Source: Xenopus tropicalis
Taxonomy: Eukaryota > Chordata > Amphibia > Anura > Pipidae
Assembly: GCF_000004195.4 (NCBI RefSeq)
Contig: NC_030681.2
Location: forward strand, 25,436,482-25,500,481
Reading direction: 5' to 3'
Length of the DNA stretch: 64,000 bases
The translations under genes were made by a program, and so were the position numbers. A model generated the notes under the pieces. That model had not been told where the DNA came from. It saw only the letters and a list, made by a program, of their open reading frames with translations, and searched no databases. This document shows positions 40,998-51,485 of the stretch, piece by piece. How positions within the stretch are numbered: position 1 is the first letter of the stretch; each line of letters starts with the position of its first letter.

Positions 40998-43569
40998 CTT
41001 ACATAGTTACATAGTTACATAGTTACATAGGGTTGAAAAAAGACCTGTGTCCATCAAGTTCAACCCATCCAAGTAAACCCAGCACACCTAACCCACACCT
41101 ACCAATCTATACTCACATACATAAACTATAAATACAACCACTAGTACTAACTGTAGATATTAGTATCACAATAGCCTTGGATATTCTGATTGATCAAGAA
41201 CTCATCCAGGCCCCTCTTAAAGGCATTAACAGAATCTGCCATTACCACATCACTAGGAAGGGCATTCCATAACCTCACTGCCCTCACCGTGAAAAACCAC
41301 CTACGCTGCTTCAAATGGAAGCTCCGTTCCTCTAATCTAAAGGGGTGACCTCTGGTGCGTTGATTGTTTTTATGGGAAAAAAGAACATCCCCCAACTGCC
41401 TATAATCCCCTCTAATGTACTTGTACAGAGTAATCATGTCCCCTCGCAAGCGCCTCTTTTCCAGAGAAAACAACCCCAACCTCGACAGTCTAACCTCATA
41501 GTTTAAATCTTCCATCCCCTTAACCAGTTTAGTTGCACGTCTCTGCACTCTCTCCAGCTCATTAATATCCTTCTTAAGGACTGGAGCCCAAAACTGCACT
41601 GCATACTCAAGGTGAGGCCTTACCAGGGACCTATAAAGGGGCAAAATTATGTTCTCATCCCTTGAGTCAATGCCCTTTTTTATACAAGACAGCACTTTAT
41701 TTGCTTTAGTAGCCACAGAATGACACTGCCTGGAATTAGACAACTTGTGATCTACAAAAACCCCTAGATCCTTCTCCATTAAGGAAACCCCCAACACACT
41801 ACCATTCAGTAGATAGTTTGCGTTTATATTATTTCTACCAAAGTGCATAACTTTGCACTTATCAACATTGAACCTCATTTTCCAGTTTGCTGCCCAGTTA
41901 TCTAATTTTGTCAAATCGCTCTGCAAAGCGGCAGCATCCTGCATGGAACTTATAGTTTTGCACAATTTAGTGTCATCAGCAAAAATAGAAACAATACTGT
42001 CTATGCCCACCTCCAGGTCATTAATAAACAAGTTAAACAGCAAAGGCCCAAGGACTGACCCCTGCGGTACTCCACTAACCACACTGGTCCAATTAGAAAA
42101 TGTTCCATTTACAACCACTCTTTGTACTCTATCCTTCAGCCAGTTCTCTATCCAATTACAAATATTATGTTCTAGGCCAATATTCCTTAATTTGATCATT
42201 AACCTTCTGTGAGGTACTGTATCAAACGCTTTAGCAAAGTCCAAGTAGATGACATCAACTGCCATTCCAGCATCAAGGTTCCTACTCACCTCCTCATAAA
42301 AGGCAACTAAATTAGTCTGGCAAGATCTGTTACGCATAAAACCATGCTGGCACAAACTAATAGTATTGTGAACTGCAATGTATTCAAGTACCCTATCCCT
42401 TATTACCCCTTCCAAAAGTTTTCCTACTACTGATGTCAGACTAACAGGCCTATAGTTTTCAGGCTGAGAACGGGATCCCTTTTTAAATAACGGCACCACA
42501 TTAGCAATCCGCCAGTCTCTTGGCACCATGCCAGACCTCAATGAATCCTGAAAAATTAAGTGAAGAGGTTTGGCAATCACAGCGCTCAGCTCATTTAATA
42601 CCCTGGGATGAATCCCATCCGGCCCTGGACCTTTGTTTACCTTTACATGTTCAAGTCTCTTTTGAATTTCCTCCCGAGTGACCCATGCGTCAGTAGCTAA
42701 ATTACTAGAACTGGGCATATTACAAGGGAAGCCTTCATTATCTGGCTCCTCAGATGTATAGACAGATGAAAAATAAGAGTTCAAAATTTCAGCTTTTTCC
42801 CCGTTTTCATCAACCAACGTACCCCCCCGTGATAATAAAGTTCCCACCCCTTCTTGCTTCATTTTTTTACTATTCACATAATTAAAAAATAATTTTGGAT
42901 TCTTTTTACTCCTAGCAGCAATATCCCTTTCCATCTCTATTTTAGCTTGCCTGATAGCTTTTTTGCATGCTTTATTTGCTTCCTTGTACCTGATGAAAGT
43001 TTCTGCTGTCCCAGCTAACTTGAATGCCCTAAAAGCACGTTTTTTCTTACCAACCTCGACAATAACACTTTTATTCAGCCATAAAGGTTTTGCTTTGCGA
43101 TGCCTCTCCTTGCTTACTAGGGGGATATACTGTTGCGTATACCTACAAAGCAATGTTTTAAAGATGTTCCATTTTCCTTCTGTGTCTAACCCCATGAAAA
43201 GCCTTTCCCAGTTGACACATTGCAGAGATGCCCTTATACTGGCAAAGTCTGCACGTCTAAAATTGAGCGTATTAGTTACTCCCTTATAGCGCTGTCTCTG
43301 CAGCATTATCTCAAAGGAGACCATGTTGTGATCACTGTTCCCCAAATGCTCACCCACACAAATGTTAGAGATAAGTTCATTATTATTAGAAATCACCAGG
43401 TCCAAAATAGCGTCATTCCTAGTGGGTTCTTGAACTGCCTGAAATAAAAAGTTGTCATTTAGCATATTTACAAACCTACTAGCTTTTTCTGACTTAGCCA
43501 CCCCATTACTCCAGTCAATGTCCGGATAATTAAAGTCCCCCATAACAACAACTTGACCCAGTTTTGAAG
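40998..43569 (-). mobile_element. CR1-like LINE, 5'-truncated
   Basis: On the minus strand this runs from inside the endonuclease domain to a 3' end made of actatgta octamers (40998-41030). Octamer microsatellite tails are characteristic of CR1 3' ends (family knowledge). The 5' junction lies at about 43567, where an in-frame TGA and unrelated sequence begin. No target duplication is evident, as usual for CR1. The intact frame and tail suggest a relatively recent insertion. Confidence 0.9.
41147..43543 (-). CDS. CR1-like ORF2 fragment: endonuclease C-terminal part plus reverse transcriptase
   Basis: The 798-codon frame encodes the last part of an APE-type endonuclease followed by a complete non-LTR reverse transcriptase, which would nick chromosomal DNA and copy its RNA at the nick. 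Endonuclease residues are GDFN (2-5) and SDH (70-72); the N-terminal catalytic half is missing. RT landmarks are GPGPDGIHP (305-313), NYRPVSLT (363-370), motif A YLDFAKAFD (433-441, catalytic Asp435), GVPQGSVLGP (491-500) and the FADD box (521-524, catalytic Asp523/524). A CR1 C-terminal region (RRATKLVKG, RGHPFRLEER) completes it. The frame has no internal stop or frameshift. The Met start is only the first ATG after the truncation: codons upstream (KLGQVVV) continue the family reading to a TGA. A partial product lacking half its endonuclease should be unable to mobilise itself. It is not a host gene. Confidence 0.92.
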   Translation of the reverse strand: MGDFNYPDIDWSNGVAKSEKASRFVNMLNDNFLFQAVQEPTRNDAILDLVISNNNELISNICVGEHLGNSDHNMVSFEIMLQRQRYKGVTNTLNFRRADFASIRASLQCVNWERLFMGLDTEGKWNIFKTLLCRYTQQYIPLVSKERHRKAKPLWLNKSVIVEVGKKKRAFRAFKLAGTAETFIRYKEANKACKKAIRQAKIEMERDIAARSKKNPKLFFNYVNSKKMKQEGVGTLLSRGGTLVDENGEKAEILNSYFSSVYTSEEPDNEGFPCNMPSSSNLATDAWVTREEIQKRLEHVKVNKGPGPDGIHPRVLNELSAVIAKPLHLIFQDSLRSGMVPRDWRIANVVPLFKKGSRSQPENYRPVSLTSVVGKLLEGVIRDRVLEYIAVHNTISLCQHGFMRNRSCQTNLVAFYEEVSRNLDAGMAVDVIYLDFAKAFDTVPHRRLMIKLRNIGLEHNICNWIENWLKDRVQRVVVNGTFSNWTSVVSGVPQGSVLGPLLFNLFINDLEVGIDSIVSIFADDTKLCKTISSMQDAAALQSDLTKLDNWAANWKMRFNVDKCKVMHFGRNNINANYLLNGSVLGVSLMEKDLGVFVDHKLSNSRQCHSVATKANKVLSCIKKGIDSRDENIILPLYRSLVRPHLEYAVQFWAPVLKKDINELERVQRRATKLVKGMEDLNYEVRLSRLGLFSLEKRRLRGDMITLYKYIRGDYRQLGDVLFSHKNNQRTRGHPFRLEERSFHLKQRRWFFTVRAVRLWNALPSDVVMADSVNAFKRGLDEFLINQNIQGYCDTNIYS

Positions 43570-45163
43570 CTCAGCATAACTCGTTAGGTTTGACTCCAAA
43601 AGCCTCCAGTGGCTCAACAGAGTAACGCACCACCGTATTATCACACAGGTTTTTATTCTGGACAGGTCCAGACAGTATAGCTGAGTACCTTTGTGTCCAT
43701 CCTGCCTCTTCTACTGAATTATGCACAATTATACCTGTGGTAGAGACCCGCAGGGGATTGGGTACCTGCAAAGTACCTGCAAAGACTCACCAACAGGATG
43801 GCCTGTCCAGGTACCCTACCTGGTTCGTAGCCCACCCCTAATGTTCAAACATCTTTTTCCTTTACAAGTTGATCCACCTCCAGAGTGGCATCACTTCCAG
43901 TCCAAATTGATGCCACTTCTGGTTTTGCTGGTCCCTGGTCAAGTGGTCAGCCCAATCAGACCTGTGCAGGACTCTATGCTGGCGGACCCCAGAGATAATG
44001 TCACCCTGAAGATGGTGATAATTCCAGGGTTCCCACAGCAGGTTGTGTCAATAGGTGCAGGGGACTGGGACCAGTCCCCACCACTTTCTGTAATAGTTGG
44101 CTTGCAGACATTACCTACTGATTTGCTTCAGAAAATTGCACTTTTCACTTTTTATTGTATTCAAAAATGACCCTTTGAGGTTCTACAGAACCATTATGAG
44201 TCCTCACACCTTCTGATCCCCTGTGTCTCCTACAAAATCAGTTCCAAAAGACCACTTGCTTTACTAGATTAATAGGGTCACAGCTTTAAATGTAGATTTC
44301 TTCTGGCTTTCACCAAATATGTTCTGCTTCCTTGGAACGCAGCTCAGATCTGGGCATTCTGAAGCGGGTGACATTATACAGAGGCTGACATTTAGTTGGA
44401 ACATCATTTTAATGCACATTTGTTTTCTTTGCATGTAATCAATTGTTTTCCTGATTTTCTATTTGCTTCTATATCTCACTTGTACGTTGTCCATAGATCT
44501 GGGATGTTTTTCATCTTGAGTGCATTTGCTGGCTCAGCGGGAAATGCTGATATGTACATTTTCTAGATCAAATGCCAACCAGATGTCTTTCCTTCCCTTT
44601 TTATGATTTTGCAGAACTTAACGAAGTTATCAGTGTCGGTGCTGCAATGGTCACTAGCTTTATACTGAGATTAGTGATCTCTGTGTGCCCTTAAATACTT
44701 TAAGATAACACTAGAATATTTGCCAGTGAATCACTCAGCAAAAATCTGTTACTGTTCTCTACCAATGCGAATTGTGTTGCAAGTTCTGCACCACTACGAA
44801 CGGCCTGAAGTTATACGTTTATTTATTCATGTAGTGACCCCCCATTTTTCATTGCCCTCTTAATACAACCCCCTCACTGTGATATGAGTTATTTTAAAAA
44901 GTTGTGCCTAAATATATACAGTATTAGTTCAGCAATAGAAAATAGCACTTGCTCCCCAACACAGCTGCAAAACTAGAGGCTGTCATTGCATACATTGATA
45001 CCATTAATTAAAGGTAACTCCATCCAGTGATTTCCTATAGTTGCCCTTGGCACCAGTGTGTCCATCTTGCCTGTTGGTCCAAATTGCTGATTCAGGGGTA
45101 CCCTGGAGCTCCCAAGACTGGGTCAATAGGTGCAGCAAGGATCACAAACAAATTTCATTTTAA
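43570..45163. other. Unique or lightly repetitive DNA with a candidate regulatory stretch
   Basis: A 149-codon plus-strand frame at 43721-44170 has no recognisable domain. Phrases in it (gtgtccatcctgcctcttct; gtcaataggtgcagg) recur at about 45056-45140, so 43650-44130 may be part of an unclassified dispersed repeat. 44320-44700 is listed separately. Confidence 0.4.
44320..44700. promoter_or_regulatory. Candidate conserved non-coding element with POU/SOX-like pair
   Basis: Complex single-copy sequence. tttgcat (44428-44434) and attgtt (44442-44447) lie 7 bp apart, with taatcaattg between, reminiscent of POU/SOX arrangements. Inference from motif matches only. Confidence 0.3.
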
Positions 45164-45679
45164 AGGAGACATATCCTATAAAAATGATGAATGTACCAGG
45201 GAATTATACTCCTCTAGATATAGAAGGATTGTGCTTAAAAAAGTTGTGTTTCTGACTGATTTATTGAGAAATTCCACCAAAACCCCACTAGCCCCGCCCA
45301 TCTGTGCCACTTCCTGCTGGCTGAATTCTCTGGATGAGCTGGGGAGCCGGCGGCCCTCCATACCCTGCACTATAAGATAGGAACCAATCAGCAGCTAGGC
45401 TGACCTGATAGGGAACTGAAGCCTGCCTGTGTTTGTGTGACTGCAGGGCTGTGATTGGCTCTCCCCCTCCTACTGTGCTTCTGGCAGGGACTGTTAGGAC
45501 ACGCCCACTCTCCATTTCAAACTCAGACAGAGAAGTGATAGGATCTATAGGGAGCCCCAATAAAGGGGCCATTGTTACAGATAGGGTTAATGTTTAGCCC
45601 AAAGGGAAACCAGCACCGGATATTATTCATAATTGCCTACAAAATGACCTTTTTTTCCCATTTATCCAATATGTCCCCT
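45164..45679 (-). mobile_element. TTAA-target (Kolobok-type) MITE, 516 bp
   Basis: TTAA at 45160-45163 and 45680-45683. Inverted ends aggagacatatcc and ggatattcat-like / atatgtcccc. Collinear with 18998-19512 in inverted orientation, including ggaaccaatcagcag and gacacgcccactctcc. The matching open frames in the two copies are shared repeat sequence, not a gene. Confidence 0.88.
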
Positions 45680-45683
45680 TTAA

Positions 45684-46809
45684 GAGCAAGGGCACATGGG
45701 GCAGATTTGCAGATACGTACAGGCCAAAAATCTGCCCCTACGCTTAAACAATCTTCTCATTTTCTCATTGTGCCTGCACCCAAAAGCATTAAATCCACCC
45801 AGGTGCAGCCCTTGCCCTGATGCCAAACGCCAGAAATTATGTAATGCTGAAATTTTTAGAACAATTGGGCGCATTTAAACACATTGGCCACAATTGTGTC
45901 ATATGCAACTCTCCCTTGTAGCCACAATTATACTAGAATTGTTGGACAAAATGCTGCATTCTGAGTAATAAAACATGGTGAATTACATGCAAAATTTGCA
46001 TTTGTTAATGACTCCTCATGTGTTTTCAGTTCACAAGATTTTTGAGATGATGCAAAACTTGTAAAACATGTAAAATCTAAATTTTAATTCAAAGTTTTAC
46101 AAAACAGTGTGTTAGTTACGTGCTATCATAAATAACCCTTGTCCTGCCCGAAAGGTGAGTTTAGGGATGAACAGTTATTTGCTTCTCTTGATCGTCTTGA
46201 AACTATAGCTGGGTGGCCAGAACAACATTTTAGGGGTCATTCACAGCCCTAGGTGCAGAGAACAAAATCCAGGGTTCCTCTGCATCAGTAGTAGGGTTGC
46301 CATCTTTTAGCTAAATTGCAGTTGATGTGTTTCCAATGGGGTGGGTCTGTGTCATCAGGGGTGGTCCATGCTTCGATTGGGGGTGGAGTTAGAGGTAATT
46401 GAGAACACATTGAAGCAAATTTTGTGAGTTTGGTGGTCTAGAGGGGGAGCAGATTACTAGTTGTTACAGATTACTAGTTGTTACAGATTACTAGTTGTTG
46501 CAGCAATTAATTGCTGGTAAATTTGTGGCTGGTATTTTACCAGCTAGGCAAACCTTAGTCAATAGGCACAATTGTGCTGTATTTAGGACAAGAGGCAGGA
46601 AGGACCAATCCTTGCACATAGCACAACTATGCAGAAACACAATTAATGAATGGAATTTTTCACACAACTAACTATGGAGAAATTTCTGCAACTGTGCTAT
46701 CAGTCGTAAATTACCTCTTTTGTATCTCTAGCAATATTGAAAAGTTATGCTGGATCAAAAGGGTGCATGAACCCAAAATGACAGTGATAATATGACAGAA
46801 AAGAACTGT
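45684..46809. other. Unique DNA with a 17-bp triplicate
   Basis: agattactagttgttac is repeated three times at 46451-46501 in 17-bp steps. No gene recognised. Confidence 0.45.
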
Positions 46810-47802
46810 ACAGGTATGGGAACTGCTCGGGACCTGGGGTTTTCCCGGATAAGGGATCTTTCCATAATTTGGATTGCCATACCTTTAGTCTACTAAAACA
46901 TCAGTTAAATGTTAAAAAACCCAATAGGCTTGTTTTGTCTCCAATAAGAATTAATTATATCTTAGTTGGGATCAATTACAGGTACTGTTTTATTATTACA
47001 GAGAAAAGGGAATCATTTAACCATTAAATAAACCCAATAGGGCTGTTCTGCCCCCAATAAGGGGTAATTATATCTTAGTTGGGATCAAGTACAGGTACTG
47101 TTTTATTATTACAGAGAAAAGGGAATCATTTAAACATTAAATAAACCCAATAGGGCTGTTCTGCCCCCAATAAGGGGTAATTATATCTTAGTTGGGATCA
47201 AGTACAGGTACTGTTTTATTATTACAGAGAAAGGGGAATCATTTAACCATTAAATAAACCCAATAGGGCTGTTCTGCCCCCAATAAGGGGTAATTATATC
47301 TTAGTTGGGATCAAGTACAGGTACTGTTTTATTATTACAGAGAAAAGGGAATCATTTAACCATTAAATAAACCCAATAGGGCTGTTCTGCCCCAATAAGG
47401 GGTAATTATATCTTAGTTGGGATCAAGTACAGGTACTGTTTTATTATTACAGAGAAAAGGGAATCATTTAACCATGAAATAAACCCAATAGGACTGTTCT
47501 GCCCCCAATAAGGGGTAATTATATCTTAGTTGGGATCAAGTACAGGTACTGTTTTATTATTACAGAGAAAAAGGAATCATTTAACTATTAAATAAACCCA
47601 ATAGGGCTGTTCTGCCCCCAATGAGGGGTAATTATATCTTAGTTGGGATCAAGTACAGGTACTGTTTTATTATTACAGAGAAAAGGGAATCATTTTTAAA
47701 TATTAGAATTATTTGCTTAATATGTATTCTATGGAAGGTGGCCTTTCTGTAATTCAGAGCTTTCTAGATAACAGGTTTCCAGATAACAGATCCGATACCT
47801 GT
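46810..47802 (+). mobile_element. ACAGGTATGGG-family MITE with seven 113-bp units
   Basis: Left acaggtatgggaactgctcg and right agatccgatacctgt ends are present. Units have landmarks at 46920 (diverged), 47035, 47148, 47261, 47374, 47486 and 47599; the 112-bp step again coincides with a lost C. Confidence 0.9.
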
Positions 47803-48719
47803 GCTATTAAAACTTGTGTAAAAATGAAATGAACAAGTGGGTAATGATGGCAAGGCAGCATCTCTTTTACTGCAGAGCAAGCCCTTAATTTCAAAGGAAA
47901 AATAGAGGCTGCTATATTTTTTATATATTTTGCTTTTATAATTTCCATTTTAATCTACAAGCTTTATGACATCACATAAATGATGTAAAACTAAATAAAA
48001 CAGAGTGACCTGCTTCGGATTTAGGTAGAAAACAATCACTTGGCAATCATTGTACGGAATCACCTCCAGTACATCACGTCTTTGCTGAAAATGATTTAAG
48101 TTACATTGAGTTACATTTTCTGTCTTTCTGGAGTCCATGTTTTGGGTTTGGAATGATTTGTTTCAAGATTTCATGGTGTCTCTGCTTTATGGAGTAATAA
48201 AAGCTTGTAAGGGCAAGCATAGTGGAGACCATGGAGTGTGGCAGCTTTGAAGTTGCATAAAAAGCTGCGTTTATGGAAAATGTAAGCGCCACGGGAAGCA
48301 CTCACATGTCACGACCTCCCCAGCACCGCGTGGGCTGATTCCATAACTCAGTTGGTGATATTGTTACAGTAAAATAGTAGCACAAATGTACACAAGTGGT
48401 GCAAATTCTTCCTCAGCAAGTGTTGACTTAAGCCCTCCACCTGGATTCTTGTATGTGTGAATATGTTTCCGTCCTGCAATGCAAATTCTTTCCATTTTAT
48501 AGGGGGCAGTCCCCTGGTTTAATATGCTCCTATTATACAACTCTACAAAAAAACGTGTTCCTATGCAGCTATGGTAAAATATTTAAAACAATAAACGCCG
48601 CACAAAAGAAATGGGTGTTTATACTAAGGGGCTTGTATTGATCTCCATTTGGGGCAGAAAAGAATTGTGTTAAAGAAAATCTATCAAATGACTTGCAAGT
48701 CAATCATATATATTTGTGT
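47803..48719. other. Unique DNA containing a candidate regulatory stretch
   Basis: 48150-48480 (gtaagcgccacgggaagcac; gcaccgcgtgggctgattcc) is complex and CpG-containing, unlike the flanking AT-rich DNA. Conserved non-coding candidate by composition only. Confidence 0.35.
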
Positions 48720-49545
48720 ACAGGTATGGGACCCATTATCCAGAATGCTCAGGACCCGGGGGTTTTCTGGATAAGGGATCTTTCTGTAATTTAGATCTCC
48801 ATACCTTAAGGGGCTGATTTACTAAGACACGAATTCGAATCCGAATTGGAAAAATTCCGATTGGAAAACGAACATTTTGCGACTTTTTCGTATTTTTTGC
48901 GACTTGTTCGGCGCCTCTACGACTTTTCGGAAATTATCGCGACTTTTTCGTTACCAATACGATTTGCGCGAAAAAACGCGAGTTTTTTGTAGCCATTCCG
49001 AAAGTTGCGCAAAATCTGGCGATTTTTTTGTAGCGTTAAAACTTGTGCGAAAAGTTGCGCCTTTTTTGTAGCGTTAAAACTTAAAAGGTGCGACGTTTCG
49101 CGCAAGTTTTAACGCTACGAAAAATCGCCAGATTTTGCGCAACTTTCGGAATGGCTACGAAAAACTCGCGTTTTTTTGCACAAATCGTATTAGTAACGAA
49201 AAAGTCGCGATAATTTTCCGAAAAAATTGCAAAATACCGATCATTACGAAAAAAACGCAATCGGACGCATTCGGCCCGTTCGTGAGTTAGTAAATGTGCC
49301 CCTAAGTCTACTAAAAGATTATTTAAACATTAAATAAACCTAATAGACTTGTTTTGCTTGCAATAAGGATTAATTTGCTCTTAGTTGGAATCAAGTACAG
49401 GTACTGTTTTATTATTACAGGGAAAAAGGAAATATTTTTTTAAAAATTAGGATTATTTGCTTATAATGGAGTCTATGGGAGATGGTCTTCCCATAATTCA
49501 CAACTTTTTGTATAACAGGTTTCCTGATAATGGATCCCATACCTC
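48720..49545 (+). mobile_element. ACAGGTATGGG-family MITE split by a long-hairpin Harbinger-type MITE
   Basis: The left arm (acaggtatgggacccattat; tttagatctccatacct) and right arm (aagtctactaaaagattatt to ggatcccatacct) join across the insert 48810-49302. One 113-bp unit-like segment is present (49330-49430). Confidence 0.85.
48810..49302. mobile_element. 493-bp foldback Harbinger-type MITE, TAA duplication
   Basis: TAA at 48807-48809 and 49303-49305. Ends ggggctgatttactaa and ttagtaaatgtgcccc are inverted. Inner arms are strongly complementary: ttgcgcaaaatctggcgat near 49010 pairs with atcgccagattttgcgcaa near 49125, and agccattccgaaagttgcgc with gcgcaactttcggaatggct. A transcript through it could fold into a hairpin of roughly 150-200 bp (inference). 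Confidence 0.9.
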
Positions 49546-51107
49546 TATTATGTATTTATATTACCTAAAGATTTAAAAGTGGCCCAATTTGAAAAATTCT
49601 TAAATAGGCCATAGGATGAGGGGGCAGTGTCGGACTGGTACTCCGGGATACCAGGAAAACTTCCGGTGGGTCCATATGGTTTATTTCATGGTCTTTTCTT
49701 GTTGCTGTATGGAAACAAATAGGCACAATAAGTGGAAGGATAGATTATAGCATGTAAAGAAAGGAGACTAGAAAAAAAATAAAAAAGGCTAAGTGGATAG
49801 AGGAGAAAAAATTATTTAGAGAGTGGGCCTATGGGCTTATGTTTTCTGGCAAACGTTGTGGTTAGCCTGTCTAAGAAAATTACCACTTACAGAAGGCTCA
49901 TACTGTAAACTGTCAGTAACATATATATATATATATAGAAGCTAAGCGTTAGGAGAACAAGCAAAATAATTATTCATTATCCTCTGTAGAGAAATTAGGT
50001 AAACAAAGAAGGGAAATTGGAAAATAAAGGTATGGTTGCCCTTTAAAAACCCTATAAATATATGCCCCATACTGTCTACACAAGTTACAGAGAGTTACAT
50101 GTGTTCTTGTTTTAAAAACTGCGAACCTCCTAACGTTGATTTCTGTCCAACATACTCAATTTGGAAACTCCCATCTTTCAAGCGCACCGGGATTATCGCC
50201 TTGGAAATGTACATTAGAACTTAGCTCAGGCACAAATGACACACTTTTATGGTGCGCAATATCTTTAAAAAACCACTCTGGGAACGAAGAAGGGATTGCA
50301 TTTTGACAGGTGTGGTTGAGGCGATCTAAAGTCGAGCCTCATGTTTCAGCCTTGCGTTAAGTTCGCGGCACTTGCTAAAGAGAGATTTTTCAATTAGAGT
50401 GACAGTGTTTATTCTTCAATTTTTTCTTTACATGTGAACAGTTGAACTGACATCTTATCCTGATTTATCGAGGAAACTCAATACAAATGGGATTTTTAAT
50501 ATCCATTTATTATTCAAATTCAGCACTATTTCTTTTTCTACAAGAAAACGTCCCCGCTGCCTTCAAGAACATATAAAATTTGATAAAATTTCTGCCATGT
50601 GAATAACAATATTGTACGCTATGAAAGATCTTTCACAATATAAATTATTGCACACATGGAACAGATTTCCCATTGAGGGCCATATTTCTTTTTCAGAGTA
50701 ATGTTGCACTCATCCACTGAAGCGAAGGAAGTTCAGGAAGGTTGACTAAACAAAGTGGGCCATTTTAGCACTGTACAACACAAAGTGGATTCTGCTGCCA
50801 ATTACCTTCTCCCAAAAATGGCTAAATATAGGCTACCATAGAGGTTCTGTGAATGAATTTCCCGTTTCATGGAATGTCATTTCACTTCCAGTTCACCTTT
50901 TAAACAATGTGCATGGGACGTTCTTTGTCGTATCTGAAAGCAGTTCCATAATTAGAAGAGCTTCACTTATTTAAACTAGTTTCCCCCTAATTAGATATTG
51001 TAACCAATAATGATAATTTATAAAGTAAAAAAAAAAGCTATTATTCTAGAAATAGGGTAGCTGATAGCTTCCGTGTTCGAATACTAGTAAACTATTCAAC
51101 TAGCCAA
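49546..51107. other. Unique DNA with a candidate regulatory stretch
   Basis: 49629-49680 (gtcggactggtactccggga; cttccggtgggtcc) is a scrap of the GGTCGGACTGG family. A TA run lies at 49921-49938. 50230-50720 is listed separately. Confidence 0.4.
50230..50720. promoter_or_regulatory. Candidate conserved non-coding element
   Basis: Long, complex, non-repetitive. tgacaggtgtgg (50304-50315) overlaps a MEIS/TGIF-type TGACAG with a T-box-like AGGTGTG. Several TTAAT/ATTATT cores. No open frame. Inference only. Confidence 0.35.
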
Positions 51108-51281
51108 TGTGGTCCCCGATCCGACTAAATTTTTTAAGCTGCCCGATCAATATTTGCCCAGTTTCAGGCCAGATATCGGTCAGGCATGCCCGTCATTGCT
51201 GCCCCTAGATGGGCCGATAAGCTGCTGAATCGGTCTAAGGGACTGTTGTCGGCAGCTACAATCGGCCCGCGTATGGCCACC
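51108..51281 (-). mobile_element. GGTGGCCATACACGGG-family repeat, truncated
   Basis: Ends atcggcccgcgtatggccac, ctt next to TTAA (51282-51285), the inverse of the start of 8255-8545. Interior ggccagatatcggtcaggca is shared. The far end is missing. Confidence 0.7.
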
Positions 51282-51289
51282 TTAACACC

Positions 51290-51485
51290 TTTTATAGGAT
51301 GTCCAGTAACACCTTTTTGGATGTAATATAGGAAGTCCAGTAAAACCTTGTTGGAAGTAATATAGAATATCGAAGACCACCTTGTTGGAAGTAATATAGA
51401 ATATCCAGTACCACCTTGTGGGAAGTAATATAGAATATCCAGTAACACCTTGTTGGAAGTAATATAGAATATCCAGTAACACCTC
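51290..51485. repeat. 34-bp tandem repeat, about 5.5 units
   Basis: ggaagtaatatagaatatcc recurs at 51353, 51387, 51421 and 51455 with exact 34-bp steps; earlier units are diverged. Starts immediately beside the truncated repeat 51108-51281. The three 65-94 codon minus-strand frames through it are by-products. Confidence 0.92.

Noticed and set aside
40998..41030. Independent octamer microsatellite
   Set aside because: It is the 3' tail of the CR1-like element on the minus strand.
41853..43447. Plus-strand frames of 75-119 codons
   Set aside because: Antisense shadows of the CR1-like ORF.
43721..44170. 149-codon plus-strand frame
   Set aside because: No recognisable domain, and parts of its DNA recur at 45056-45140, so it is probably repeat sequence.
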